From Alitta virens (taxonomy: Eukaryota; Annelida; Polychaeta; Phyllodocida; Nereididae), in the NCBI GenBank assembly GCA_932294295.1, contig OW028578.1, forward strand, positions 35,689,685 to 35,753,684: a stretch of DNA of 64,000 bases, in the 5' to 3' direction. The translations under genes and the position numbers were made by a program. The notes below the pieces were generated by a model, which saw nothing but the letters and a program-made list of their open reading frames with translations, searched no databases and was not told the origin of the DNA. Shown piece by piece: positions 23,326-37,600 of this stretch; position 1 is the first letter of the stretch, and every line of letters starts with the position of its first letter.

Positions 23326-24340
23326 CAATTGCGTAAAAATATAACTGAGACATGTCAATGACACTATCAAAAGGCACAACTAAGTAATAAAGACTAAACG
23401 AATACCAAATAATATCCATGTTTTTACAGTAGTGTTGGAGTTCCGCTCTGGAAACGAGCCCACTCGCCTGCCATTTTCTCCGAAGTGACTACAATATTTC
23501 CACATATCTTTCTGAAATAAATAAATCAAATAATCATCATTCTTTTCTATTCCAATAACAAAGCTTTTGTCTTGTATTTTTCTTCCCTGGTTCAGCAACC
23601 TTTTTTTCACTTGTATTTTTTGCACAAGTCCATATAATTGGATACAAACTTTTGAGTCTGGCTGTATACGTACATGTCTCAATGCATATGACCAGTAACC
23701 AGAGGCAGAAGTAATGATGAAACGATAAAGCTTGGACTCCACACATTGCTTCAAATTTACCCTTATATATATATAGCTGCTAAGGTTACTGTACTATATA
23801 TGACTCACAAGTATGTTTATGTATTTATTGTTTATCTCATGTGCGACTGTAGATAAACCCTTTTATCTTATCTTGATTTGTCTTAGCCAATATTGTCTTG
23901 TTCTGTCTCATTTATCTAATATTGTCTTATCTTGTCTTGTATTAGTTTGTTTCATCCTCTCTTGATTTAAATACCAATATGAAAAAAAGGTGTTCACGTT
24001 TGAGTGTCGAAAATCGCAGGATTTACGATATTTTTGCCTTCAAGCCATCATTCTTACACATATGTCATCATCACCTGATTTTTGTAATTTTTTGTGGTAT
24101 TTCAATTCACCAGCTGGACAGAAATAGGTGAGAAATGCATATTAATTGATCCTAGATTTAATAAATAAGTAAAGATATTGATCAATAATATGCCATCTGG
24201 GTAAGCAACATGTAAAGATTTACGTGTTGGCAATGAACTCTTAAAATAAATAAATATTTGTAATAAGAAAATTTTTAGAAAAGATAACAGGAAAGAAGGA
24301 AAGGAGAATGAGAAGGAATGAAGGAATTGGATACAAACCA

Positions 24341-24451
24341 GATAGCATTCCAAATCGTTTCAACTTCGGCGCAATGTCGGCGATTTCAAAACGTTGTTTT
24401 ATCGACGGCAGCCGACATAGAAACGACGCTGGCCCGATTTGGAATGCTATC
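24341..24451. mobile_element. 111-bp foldback MITE with 17-bp perfect inverted ends
   Basis: GATAGCATTCCAAATCG at 24341-24357 is exactly complementary to 24435-24451. Inner segments (GTTTC..TCGGCG and GCCGACATAGAAAC) also pair imperfectly, so the whole element can fold into one hairpin. It is GC-richer than its surroundings. Confidence 0.75.
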
Positions 24452-24529
24452 TCGGAAGGACCAAGAGAGATGGAATATTGTGAACGATAGAAGGATAAAA
24501 GTAAGAACAAATAAGAAGAGATATGGTTA

Positions 24530-24780
24530 GGAAGGAAGGAAGGCAGGAAGGCAGGAAGGAGATATGAGAACAGAAGAATGAAAAAAAAAGAAACGAAGAT
24601 ATGAATGAAAAATAGAAAGAAAGAAAGATGGAAAGAAAGAAAATGAAAGAAAATGAAGATAGAAAGAAAGAAAGAAATAACTGTGTTTAGAAAGAAAGAA
24701 GTTCAAAGAACGAAAAGAGAAAGAAAAAGAGAAAGTATGAAGGAAAGAAAGAAGAAAAGTAAGAAAGAAAGGAGGGAACT
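24530..24780. repeat. GAAA/GGAAG purine-rich simple repeat
   Basis: About 250 bases of AAAGAAAGAAAG and GGAAGGCAGGAAGG words on the plus strand. The lysine-rich reading frame through it is an artefact. Confidence 0.9.
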
Positions 24781-24789
24781 TATGCTGAA

Positions 24790-27700
24790 AATAAATTCAT
24801 TCAGCGTTCTGCAATATACAGTACAAGATCAACTCCACTTTCTTTTGTGATATTGAATTGATTTATTTTCACACATACACAGCCTGCTCCCAGTTCATAC
24901 CTGGCCTACGTGACGTCATGCCTATAATAAGCGCCTAAAGGCCCATTTCAAATAATTCACATCAATTTCTAGAGAAGCACACTTTGATTTAAAAAGTGAT
25001 GCGCTGTCTGCTATGTAGCTGCTGCTGATTTGACAGGTAAGACTAATTTTTCAAGTTCTAAATTTGAGGGATTATGTTTTTAATGTGGTCTGGAAAAACT
25101 TGTCCATTACAAGACAACCTCACAAGTAAATTTTCACTAAACTTACTGGTCTTAATGGTGTGGTGGTCTTATTAGTTGACAGGTAAAGTGCAATTGTAAG
25201 AATAAAGCTTGATTAATTAAAAGTTGTATTTTCAAAAAAATAAAAATAAAACTTGTAATGTTTTTTCTCTGGTTAGTATTTTTTATCTTATTTTAAAATC
25301 CTAGGCCTAATACTTTTTTCAAAAATAATTGTTATGTCAGAAAAAATTTGGCAGTGTACATGAGCACTTATACATGAATTATAAAGTTACGAAGTGTACA
25401 CTATTTTAACAATTACAAGTAGTGCTGTATAATTAAAAAATTGCACTGCTTATTCTGTATAGACAAAGTTTGATTGAATCTCGTGTTAATTTTTTTTAAA
25501 GTAGGCTTCAATATTGATGAGTTTTGCAACATTTATCTTGGATACATCTTGCAAAGGATTTATCTGACATTTCACCAATTAAATATGAAATATGAAATAT
25601 GAAACTCAATAGTATGATGACTGCATGTCACTGATTGCCAGCTGGTCAAAGCCAATGCTATTTTTAGAAATTTTGCTCTGAAAACACGTTTAGAATCAAA
25701 CAGAATTGACAGATATACACGAATAAATGATTATCAGAAAATATTTTATATGGAAAAATTATTATTTCAAAATCGTGATAGATTCAGACACGAACAAACG
25801 AATTGATCACAACAATAAAACATATCTTAGACTATATGAAAGCAAATATACATTCAAAGTAATGCCCTTAAAATGTGAGCAGTGAATAATGTTGTAAAAA
25901 ACATTTTATAAAGTGCTTTTAAGTAAGAATTCAAATATTTGATCTTTTTTGTCCTCTAAAAGTAAAAAAAAATGCTTTCTCAGCAGAAAGTGCACATTAC
26001 AGTTTTGGAATGAATCATTTTTATTCTATTTTTTCTAAGAGCAAAGCACAACAATCTTTGCTTGTCTGTATAATTGAAAATAAAGTCTAGCTTCGACACA
26101 ACTTTGGTGCACAATTACAGTGAAAACTTGACACTTAATGGCAAGGTAATCTTAAACCGGAGTTTATAGATTTTATTCAAATTATTAAAGTTTAGAAATG
26201 TATCAACCTGCAATATCATTGATTAGATGTTAATCTTTTTTTTATTTGGTGTTAAAATTAGATTATCATTTTTTTTTAATATGTATATTGATGTGAGTAA
26301 TTTTATATGCCTATTAGTTTAATATAACCATGTTCATATTTTGTTTAAATTAGATATTGTGTATTTTCTCAACGCTACTGATCTCTGAAGCTGAAATTAC
26401 CAGCTCAGGCAGACGTAATGATGAGATGATAAGGCTTAGTATAGCCTATATTTACTCGAATAACTTTTTATAAACCATAAAAGACAGTAAATTATACCTA
26501 TCTAATGTTAATTATTCATACTTTATATTTATCATGTTTCTTACAGCAAAATACACTGTTACGTAACAGCTCTGTGAAGCAAATACAAGCGTGTTTTAAA
26601 AGAGTTTTAAAAAGTCACAAATTGCACATGCATTTATAACCACACCTATACAATCAAGTGTCCATAAAAAAATTATAAAATAGGGTGATTCATACTTGGC
26701 AAATTTCATGCACCAGCTAGCAGAAGTGCATTATTTATTTTGCATGCGAGCTGTATGTCCATGCAGCCATGCTTGACATACTCAGATAATATTATATAGA
26801 TCCTTTACTGGACATTATCAGTCCATTTGAGTGGTGATCAATGTAGGTTCCATTGCTAATATATAATACTAAACATCATCAAGGATATGTATGGTGTGAC
26901 ATTATGAAGAGAAAGTAGGTAAGTGAAGTGTTGGTTTTTTTTTGTGAGAAAATTCTTAAAATGTTATGTTGTTATTCGCAGAGCTATTTGCTACCAAAAT
27001 ACACCTTTTGGGCAAACACATATACATGTATAAACAGAAAACCAGGTCATAGAGTAATATCCTAGAGTATATACTGTAGAACCGCTTCTTTGAGGTCACC
27101 TGTTGTTTAGATTTTACTGTTCTTAATAGTGAGGTGACCTTTAATAGTACAGTTTGGTTGAAATACAATCGTATACGATATGGTCTTATGTTGTTGTGGT
27201 CTTACAGCTGTGTTTAACAACATGATCTATAGAGATTAATATCACCAGCTAAATTCAATTAGAACTTTCTGTAACTGCGTTTATGAGTGATGTGTATAAT
27301 ATATTATGTTGACCGGACATGTTATGTAATAATATCAATATGTAATTAATATAATGTAGACTGAAACATTACTATTAAGACCACTTCACTACTAAAATTC
27401 AACAACTTTTTTGAAAAAAGTATTCTAAAAAAAGTTTAATTTACTCATTATTGATACCACCTCGCCATTAAGACCAGTGAATTTGCACCAAGGATATGAT
27501 CTTAATGGCTGTGTCACTGTATTACACGCATTTAATGGTGGGTTGGTCTTAATAGTGAGGGAAAATGCAATGGTTCTTAATAGTGAGGTGGTATTGTGTA
27601 CATGTCTTCTTGATGCTACTGGGTCTGAAGCTTAGTCAGCTCATATTACCAGCTTCAGGTAGACGTAATGATGAGATGATAAGGCTGCTTGGAGTCACAC

Positions 27701-29290
27701 AGTACACATTTACCCCATGGGTGGGGTTGGTTACTTGCCTTAAGCATAGACACCGAGTACCGGAATCTTAGAGAAGGTTGCACTGTTGCTGTAAAAACAT
27801 CGTGAAATGACACATTTTTAAAATAATATTGAAACTACATTTTCTTAGGTACTTCATGGGTACTTTTACGCCTACATTAAAGTCATATCAGATTCTGATA
27901 AGATGAAGCTTGTGTCTGGTTCATATAGACGTGATAATATATCATACAGTGAAACACAGTTAATACTTAATAGTGAGGTGGTCTTTATGGTACAATATAA
28001 TGCAACAAATATTAATGAATATGATGAGCATGCCACATAGGCCTGCATCGTGTCAATATTGCTAACAGGATTAATATTATGTTCATGCATGCTGCGTTAA
28101 TTTATTTTATGAAAAATAATATATAAGACATATTGGCGCCTTGAAAAATGTTGCACATTTAGCTTAACTATATGTATTTTTGTCTTTCTAAGAAGCCCAC
28201 ACATTGAAACTTATATCTGGAATTCAAAATATAGAAAAATAATAATAGTAGCTGTAAAAAATGGATTTAGAAAAGTGTGCTTGCCAGAATAAATGTATTT
28301 ATTTTATGATGAATGAGGTGAATGTCCCAAAATATCACTTGTGAATAGCACAGCCATATGCTAGCTATGGTGGGGCGTGGTGGTGGTGGTGGATTTGGGC
28401 TTTACGTCCTGTATTCCTGCACCTGTTGGGCTGATTAGGACAGGCAGGGACCATGGCAATGAGACGAAGAATGAGACCGCCACCCAACATAGGCTCGACC
28501 GGGAATTGAACCCGGGACTCACTGGTTGGAAGCCAAGCGCGCTACCACTGAGCTAGGCCCCCCACCCCTTAGCTATGGTGGGGCAAGTGAAATATCCCAC
28601 CCATTAAATTAATGTTATCTTAGACTGGGAAATGCATTTATTCTGCAGTTTCTCCTACATATGCATATGTATCATTCAAAAATCTGTTTGAAAAAATAAA
28701 AATAAAACTGACAAAATTTAAGTTTTTTAAATAATTTTGGTAATACAAATACCTGTTCGTTATAGGACTGCAGTTTCGAACAAGAATAAATTTGGAAATT
28801 GAGAAACATGCCAGAATTTGATATCATTTCATCATTACATCTGCCGGTTCATTGTAGCATTGGGACAGTATATGTATCAGCAGATAAGAGTGTTCTCCAG
28901 AAAAAAAAACCAAAACAAAAACTGCCAATTTGAAAGATGTTCGATGATTTCTTTCTTGAGGTAATTTATTACGTTAAGATAAAATTAAATTATTTATGGC
29001 CAGTGTAGATAAACATAATGATTGTGGAAAAATAATCAATATTATTATTTATTATTATTATTATTATTTTATTACATATTTATAGTGCATTATCTGAATA
29101 AAATCCATTCTAATGCCCTTTACAAAATTATAGATATAATAGATATAAAATTATAAAAAAAATTATAAAGTTACAAAGTCTTTAAAATCAGAAATTTCAA
29201 AATTGTAGATTGTAAAATCTTTAAAATCCAAAAGCTTTAAATAGAGAAAAAATGCCTGCATGTACATGTATGTTGGCAGACACCTCATAG
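24790..29290. other. Gene-poor intergenic stretch with scattered short repeats
   Basis: No exon is supported. Recognisable pieces: pogo-like 'AAGACCAC..GTGAGGTGGTCTTAA' fragments at 25085-25190, 27060-27600 and 27950-27990; copies of a short family ending GATGAGATGATAAGGCTGCT TGGAGTCCACACA at 26370-26440 and 27605-27730; and a family 1 SINE at 28375. Confidence 0.5.
28375..28562 (-). mobile_element. tRNA-derived SINE, family 1
   Basis: A complete minus-strand copy: (CCA)n tail at the left, then GGGCTTTACGTCCTGTATTC, CATAGGCTCGACCGGGAATT and CTACCACTGAGCTAGGCCCC at the right (A box). It is bounded by GCTATGGTGGGG on both sides, a possible target site duplication (CTAGCTATGGTGGGG / TTAGCTATGGTGGGG). 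Confidence 0.85.
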
Positions 29291-29291
29291 G

Positions 29292-29489
29292 TTGAATAAT
29301 TGCAGAAGTAAAATAATGTGTATTACATTGTCCATGTATTTTGAGATATATGCACAGTTACCAATATCTTTTAAAGTATATATTGCTTATTATAACTATA
29401 TTCATACTTTAAAATATATTGATAAGTGCACATATCTCAGAATACATGGACAATTTAATACAAATTATTTGACCTCTGCAATTATTTAA
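29292..29489. mobile_element. Foldback element with about 85-base arms
   Basis: TTGAATAATTGCAGAAGTAA at the left end is mirrored by the right end (complement TTAAATAATTGCAGAGGTCA). ATTGTCCATGTATTTTGAGA and TTTTAAAGTAT pair with their complements on the right arm. A loop of about 25 bases separates the arms. A MITE, or less likely a hairpin RNA, would look like this. Confidence 0.7.
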
Positions 29490-29689
29490 CCCTATAGATA
29501 CTACTGGTTTTCATACAGCTGTTATAGCCTGAATATATATTATATGAATATATATACCAAACATGAACATTTGCGGTAATTAACAGAAGATAATGCATTT
29601 CTTTTATGTGCAATAAATTACATAACATGCAATTCAGCAAGCTCTCACATAACATATATATGTATATATTATATATACATATATACAGT

Positions 29690-29850
29690 AGAAGACTTGC
29701 TTAAATACCACCTCAATATCAAGACCACTTTACAATTAAGAATCTTATCAACATTTGATCCCATAATAAGCATGGTAATATGATACCCTGACACTGTATA
29801 ATTAATTCACTAAAACCACCTCCCTAATAAGACCTAGATTATGGGCAAAA
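29690..29850. mobile_element. pogo-like fragment
   Basis: TACAGTAGAAGACTTGCTTA, then 'CACCTCAATATCAAGACCAC' and a second 'CCACCTCCCTAATAAGACC' match the motifs of the 16703 element. It ends near the G-run at 29865, where homology between FAM20C units A and B begins. Confidence 0.4.
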
Positions 29851-31607
29851 TGGTCTCAAAACCAGGGGGGGGGGGGTATTTTGCAAATATATATAGGAGT
29901 ACATTAATCATTTTATTTCAGTCACGGTTCACAGTCATGAATCCTGCGTCATGGGAAAATCCATGTCTCTGGGAAAGTAGTTTTCTTGGGAGTCGTGATA
30001 TTTGCTGAATGCATCAATATATGAGTTTCCTTTTTTAGTTTGTGCTACATTGAATTCCGGCTTTTGCTGAATAAGCAATAAAACTTATTCATATGGTATT
30101 GCTTCAGGTAGGTTGTGACTTATTTCGAGTTAAAATAAGGTACATCTGCAATATTTTCAGAAAAAATTTGATAGATAGCATAAAGTTGTTTATAGAAATG
30201 TAGTGTGCGGTGCTTACATGAAACATTGTTAGGATAATTGACTTGTGGCATGAACATAATGCTTTAACAATGAATCTGCAAACTTATTCGAGCAGTCAGA
30301 TATATATCTTTCATATCTGACACGACGATTATAGACTTAACATAGACATGTAAAACAGATCATTGATTGTAAAGAAAAACAGCTCATTATTTTAATTACC
30401 ATTTTGGTAGCATTGTCTATATCTATGTCTCAATGCTAATATCACCAGCTACTAGCCACAGATATAATGATGAGATGATAAGGCTGCTTGGAGTCCACAC
30501 AATGTTATTCAGTAAATTAGTTATGTAAACCAGAGATTTCTAAGGTTTCCTTCTTTATAACGTACTAAAGTAATCTCTTATTGATGAAATGCTCATTTTC
30601 TGCTCTTTTATATAACTATTGACCAATTTTGACACAGCTGTCTAAACCCACTAATCAAGTGCTATTCATAGCATGTGGAATGACAAGGATTAATCTATTC
30701 ATCACTTTATTTTTCCTTTCAGTTGAATATAATACACAGTTGTTACAACCAATAGTACTTACGACCAAATTAGCTGACCTGGTAGGGTATTTTAGTTTAT
30801 TTGTCAAATAAGAATCATACTTACCATGCCTAGAACACTTACTTTTACTTGTCAACAAACCTTACACGATATATAACTTGGTAAGCAAATTGGTCTGTCT
30901 GGAAAATTACTTTACTGACCTTATAACGTTATAAAGTGTGCCACTGATTCGTGATTTCATTTTATGAAAAAAAAAGCTTGTCATGTTTTCATTCAAGCTG
31001 TAATTAAAGATTTGAACATAAGAAACTAAGAATTTTAAAAACAAGAATTTTTGAAATTGTATGAAACTTGAAGGTGTTGTTTAACAAAATGTATCGCGAA
31101 GCGATGATCATAAAGACATTCATGACGTTTGTCTGTGCCTAATTTTCGTATTCTGTAGTATTTGCCAGGCAATATAGCTGACCATGATATTGGTCAAAGA
31201 TATTTGATATTCTAAAATGAAATTGTGATATTAGTTTTTAGCTGTAAGTGCAATTGGGTGCAGTAACAGTGTGGACTTAATTGATTGCTGAGAGGGGAAT
31301 GACCATATTGGAATATGACAAAAATCATATTTTAAGAAGGAGCGTATGAGCAATAAATTGCAGCTTGATTTGAATCAGATATTTTTATTTTCATATTGGC
31401 AGACCTAGGCTACTGGTCACAAGTATAAAGCAACTTCACAAGTGATGGACAGTGAAATAACGCAACCGTTTTCAATGGATTATACATAGAAAAGAAGTCA
31501 TGTTATTTACATATATTTTATTATAACCGCATTGCTGAATAATGCTGTATAGAATACCAACACTCAAAATAACATTACATGGAATTATTAAATACACAAC
31601 AACAAGA

Positions 31608-34600
31608 ATGAAGTTCAAAGCAAGAGGAGTATTCATGCTTACATGTCTTATAATCATTGGAATCATGCTATTGTTAAATCACCTAATTATGACTGACAGT
31701 GATTCCAGTAACGTCAGGAAATTAGGTGATGTCATCAAAATGCCCCATGCAAATGGCGGACATCTGCATGTGTTAAGAAAAGATTTAGATGACAGTAATT
31801 ATAAAAGTGAATCTATTAAAAGTGAAAATGGAGACAATTTTAATGACAACAAACTCAAAGACGGAAATATGGCTGACGATTTTGAAGAAAATATCATAAA
31901 AACCATCAGAGAAACTATTCATCAAAGCTCTGTCTTCAAAAAGAAGGTATGAAAATGTGATTAAATATACTTGCTTACATACTTATCTATTGTGTACTTC
32001 AGACTCAATTTGTGCTGAAAACTAAATATTTATAAACAAGGATGTACAAGGATGCCTAGTTTTGTAATTGGAAGTCAGTATTTCCTGCATTAAAATTGAA
32101 ATGTAATACAACCACATCAGGTTTCAATTAAAGAAGGATCTTCTGTTGCTTGTGATGCTTCATCTTTGAACCAATTGTATAAGTGTTGGCATAGTCTACA
32201 ATAGAAAAAAAAGTAAAATACAAGGACAACAACCAACAATTGATATGGTAGATATTTTTGTTAAATAAAATATTAAAGAATGAATCGTTCGTAGATAATA
32301 ACATGTGAAACATACATAATTTACATGGCGATAGAATAGTTTGTGCCACACTATATTTTTATCTAATCTGAAATTTATACTAATTGCTTTGTTTAAAGGA
32401 ATCATTGCTGAAACTAGTAGACACCATCCAGGCTCAAGCAAAAGATGAGCATTTTTCTGAGCCGGGGAATGATGTAAAGGTCACTCCAAACAAAGATACC
32501 TACAGGATTGCTTGGTTTGGTCGACCTGGAAATAACTCTGAAATGATCAACCTACAACCAGAGCATATACAATATTTGAAGAAAGCGAAACCGTACAAAA
32601 GAAGATTCAAGAATGTAAAACCGAAAAAGTCTGGTTTTCATGAGAACGTGGATGACAGGTAAGATCAACCAAACAAGAGAATCCTTGAAGTTGCCTAGAA
32701 ATGTCTCTCAATATTGAAAGAATGAGTGATATTATTACACTTAGTGATGTGCTTCATTCATGTTGACTTGGTGTATGGGATAGGTAGACAGGCATAACTG
32801 GACAGTGTGCATTGTGCAGAGCCCTGTGTTGGCCACTGGCTTTTGTGAGGAGGCCCAGGACTTTCAAGGGCTCCCTTAATATTGATGTGGTTTTAATTGA
32901 AAATGCAAAAATAAGGAATACACACTGCATGGATTTCCGGCACCATGGAGGGTATTTTTATCATAAAAATTTCAACTGAAGCCCTGGGGTGGGGGAGGTA
33001 GGGGGTAAGGACCCCCATATACCCCCTGTCTACACCCTGCATACTGTGGGAAATCAGAAACAGGTGTTGAAGCATAGAACTGATGATGTATACCTTTATA
33101 AAATTATATTAATTAATATACTTGTACTTCTCAGGAATCTCACCTCAAGCCGACTTTTTCACAAAAACATCAACCAGTACAAGTTGTATGACAGCAAAGA
33201 TGTTAACATAGACCACCTTCTCCGGGATCTAAATACAATGCCTATTTCATCTATGAGTGAGTGGAAGCCTTCTCAATTTAACTTTCATAATTTTATACAT
33301 ATATGCTTTTTAGCTCCTTTTCAATTACATATGCAAATGTAGATTGATAGACAGTATTTATTGCTGTCAATTCTGACCTATTAGTCATTCCTTTTAAATC
33401 AAAAACAGAAAAGAAAATTTGTCTGTTTTCATTCAATTGTGTTACCGGTGTCCTCTCTGTATGTAGCATTTATTTCGTGCAATAGATAGAGTTAAATAAG
33501 TAAATTGTTGCAGATAAATGAATGTATTTCAATTGAAGTGTCAGTAAATTGAAATCTAAGAAATCATATCATGAATGTCTTTCATGGTAAAACCTGGCAG
33601 AGTCATAAAGTTATCTTTACACAGTCAGTTGCCTAATGAGGAATGCTCTTAGCTCGAAGTTCATGTCAAGAGCCTCCAGTTTCATGCATATTACACAGTA
33701 TTTTATTCTTTGGCTGATGATGCCTTCCACTTCAATACTTTGCAACTTGATAACTTTTGTCTTCACATTTGTGGAATTGTCAATGCTTTTACAAAGTTTC
33801 AAAAACCTTTTTACAGAGCTGGCTGATGCAACTGTTGATCTATGATGCAATAATCCAGACCTGGCATGCCAGGGGAGGTTCCACATATGCCTCACTGATT
33901 TCCTCCATTGAACATGAAACTGTCCAATCACTGTAATTCAGTGACCATTGTTGACTTCCATAGAAAAAACAGTTTGCATCAAATAATAAATACTGAAAGC
34001 GATATTAACAGTTTTGCTCTGATTAAGCAATACATCACGATCAGAGGCAAACATTACAGCCAAGATATTGTGTGTCCTTAGACAATGATTGTTTTAGTTG
34101 AACAATGATGTTGGTTGGCTTAGACAATGATTGTCTGAAGCCCAGTTCACACTATCATGAGTAGGAGAGATGAGTGACCCACGGACATCAAAGATGGACT
34201 ATACGTGCTCACTTGTGCCCAGTCGTGGCTCTGTTAATCACGTATAACTTCTTTCGCCAAGCTTCAGTTAGGCACTCTTAGATTGCTCAGCAGACGGCCA
34301 TGGGCCGCTCAGCTGAAGAACGACGGGCGGGTCCCGTAGAAGCCAGAAACGACTTTCGTTGGGCTTCTTTCAACCGCTCGACGGACGTTCTTTGGCTGCT
34401 TGGCGAATCCTCCACAAGTAAAGGAGGAGAGGGCTACAAATGCCTGGATGGGCACGGTGCCACCGCCGATTGTCAACGAAAGAAGATGGGTGGGCCACGA
34501 GCATTCCAGGAGCTGTACAAGAGTGGATATGAGTGGCAAGTACATACCTATGGACAGCCTGCGTACCCACGAGTTAGCTAAAGTACATCTGTAGATCACT

Positions 34601-37600
34601 TGCCAACTACTCGCTGAGTGACTCCCGATTGATTCCTCGTAAAAAGGTCAACAATTTTACTGGTGGAATGTCTGCCAAATCTTTAAACATGTTTACACAT
34701 TTTTGCTCTTTCTGCGCATATCCGTAAGTGATCTGGAGGACCTACAAGTGGTCTAGGGATTATGCTCATCTAGTGAATTACGTATGAACAAGGATAATAT
34801 CCTTAAGCAAGAGCAAAAATATTTTCGCCACCTAGCTGGGCCCACTCTCGATCCCCACTCCTGACAGTTTGAATGCCACTTAAGGACGAAACTATTGACA
34901 GGACACCTGCAAAACAATTTCCAGTCTGAAGATAGACATATTTTCAAAGCATCAAGCAAAATGTGTCTGAATGGTTGTTTATTTCTTGTTATGGGTGTTT
35001 TTTTTGATAATTAGATTTTTTTGTTAAATAAATTGTGATTTAATAAATTTCTAAAATTAATTATTTCAGCGCTACATGAGGGTGGCACTCAGATCAAACT
35101 TGTTCTTAAGTTAAACGATGGAAGTAGGGCAATGTTCAAACCCATGAGGTAATTCATATAATATTGCTTTTTTAAGGACAATTTTTTATCTGGAAAATAT
35201 GGTTAATATATTGTTTTTCTCGATGGTACTGGTCTGAAGCTTAGTCAGCGCAAGGACCCACCAGCCAGAAGCAGATGTAATGATCAGATCATAAGTCTTG
35301 GAGTCCACAACATGTTATACATTTACCCCATAGTGGTTAATGTGTCATATTTCTAATTTCAGATTTCCAAGAGAAAGAGAAACCTCGCCGAATCACTATT
35401 ACTGGAGTGATTTTGAAAGGCATAATGCTGAGATTGCAGCTTTTCACCTGGACAGGTAACTTGGCTATACAAAACAAACAAAAAAGCCAAAATGAGTTGA
35501 ATGTGGTCATGACAATCTTCTTCCGCCAAAAAGCAGTTTTGCTAATTAGGGGGTCTTAACATATTTAACAGAATGGTTGATTTCATTGCTAGAGATACAA
35601 TTTGTCAAAATATGCAGTCTACACCATAATATGATAAATTATAATAAATCATATTGGAGGAGAAAATGGATGTCTCCAAATTGGAAAGAATTGAATCAAT
35701 GTGACATTTCTAAAACAAGTGCACTTTGTGAAATGTTCATAGCTATATTTATTTATTTATAAAATGTAATCGTCTAGATGTGTTAACTTGCAAAGCAGCT
35801 CCAGCTGTTTTACTCAGTGCTATATCTACTTTTACCTGATCAAAATAAAAATTAATATTATTTTGCATTATAGTTAGCAAATCTCCCTGAGCCATTGGAA
35901 ATTCACGAAAAAATAATTTATAAAATTAATGTAATTCTGTTCGCATTCCATGAAGTCCCACTTAATATCAATTGGGCCAATGTCATTTCTACATTGGCCA
36001 CAGTCGGAATAAATTGTATCAACAATCTTATGGACATTGTTATATTTTGCAGAATTTTAGAATTTAATAGCGTTCCACCAACAGTTGGCAGGGTACTAAA
36101 TATAACGTCACAAATACAAAGATTTGCTGATGAAGCTGTCACTGATACTATTTTCATTTCACCAGGTATGTTTAACTTTTATACTTTTATTTGAGAAAAT
36201 TTGTTAATTAGTTATCTAATATAAAATTAGATTAGTTGATAAACATTATGTAATTAGTTGTCTAATGGTTACAGGATCCGCCAATTCCTTTTGTGGGAAT
36301 CTTGATTGGGTTGCCATGGCATGCTTACCATTTTAATGAAATGCAAGATTTTATTTCTGAATAATATATTTACTTCAAACATATTTTATAAATAACACGT
36401 GAAACAGAGCTATTAATTTGTCAAACAATTCGATATTGATTGCATGTTTGCAAAATAAATTGTTCTATGGAGTACAGTGCCAAATTAAATCAGTTGTTAG
36501 AGTGCACGCCATGTGAAGCTGTTCTTCTGGGACCTGGTTTCAAGTCCACTCAGGACTATGCATTTTTACTCATAGATTATTAAAAAAAAATTTACCTTAG
36601 CTTTTTAGCATCTGATAACAATATGACCCATGAAAAAATCAGTTGATACTCCTTTTAATTTTATACCACTTGTAGGGACGACTGTCATCATTAATGATTG
36701 ATACATCCAAAGAGTTCCAACACACCAATCCAATAATACAGAATTATCTTGTAATGTTGTATGACTTAATAAAAGTGACTTCACTATCCCAGCTTATTTA
36801 TTTTTGTTTGATTTTCCAAGATGGGACAACCTTGTTTTCACGTGATAGGCTAGCGTAGCAGTTAGTGTGTAGGACAGTTAGGCTTAGGTTAGGCACTAGG
36901 TAGGTTGTAGGTTCAAACACTGCTTTGGACAATCATGAATGAAGGCTGTTCTTAGAGTCTTTTTTTTAGTTCATCAATAGTTGTAGCAATAAATAATATT
37001 AGTTGAGTTCTAACTTTTCATAGTTTACTCAATATAAAATTTTCAGATGGAAATGTTGAAAACCTTGATTAAGTATGTATTCGAAACGTTTTAAAAGTGT
37101 TTTGGTCAAACGTTTATATGTACGTCTAAAATCTGTCTAAAAATGTTCATTCAAAACCTTTTGCTTGAATGTTTTTGTAACGTTTTTTAACCGTCCAAAA
37201 ACGTCTAAACAGACATTCATTAAACCAAATTTGGAATGTTTAGAAAATGTTAATAACATTTTTATGTTTGTTGGGATTAGGGTATGAAAAATGTAGAAAT
37301 CATTGCATTTATTTTCAGCTGGTAATGTGTGTTTCTATGGCAAATGCGACTACTACTGTGACTCCAGCCATGCAGTGTGTGGCTATCCTGACACCTTAGA
37401 GGGCTCAGTTATGGCTTATTTGCCTTCTAATAATGTCTTGGGAAGAAAGACTTGGAGAAGTCCATGGAGGAGAACTTACAGTAAACGCAAGAGAGTAAGA
37501 CATTTCAATTAAGGAAATTTAATTTAATTTAATAGTACAAAAAAAGTAAGTAAGATAATTTGATTAAATTTATTTAGGCCAAAGTAAGCATATTCAAATT

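Noticed and set aside
23380..23754. 124-residue minus-strand frame with a TATA-like run upstream
   Set aside because: The apparent start is TTG, no domain is recognised, no splice partners are seen nearby, and the TATA-like run is a simple TA repeat. It could be a real exon, but I cannot support it.
24653..24850. Lysine/glutamate-rich 65-residue frame
   Set aside because: GAAA simple repeat.
31542..31607. Upstream in-frame start for FAM20C-like copy A (22 extra residues)
   Set aside because: Copy C has no equivalent extension and the signal anchor follows the MKF start directly.
34300..34599. Overlapping frames of 66-96 residues on both strands
   Set aside because: They lie inside the 743-bp inverted-repeat element, are not conserved in the copy B element (frames broken at 42121-42465), and resemble no protein.
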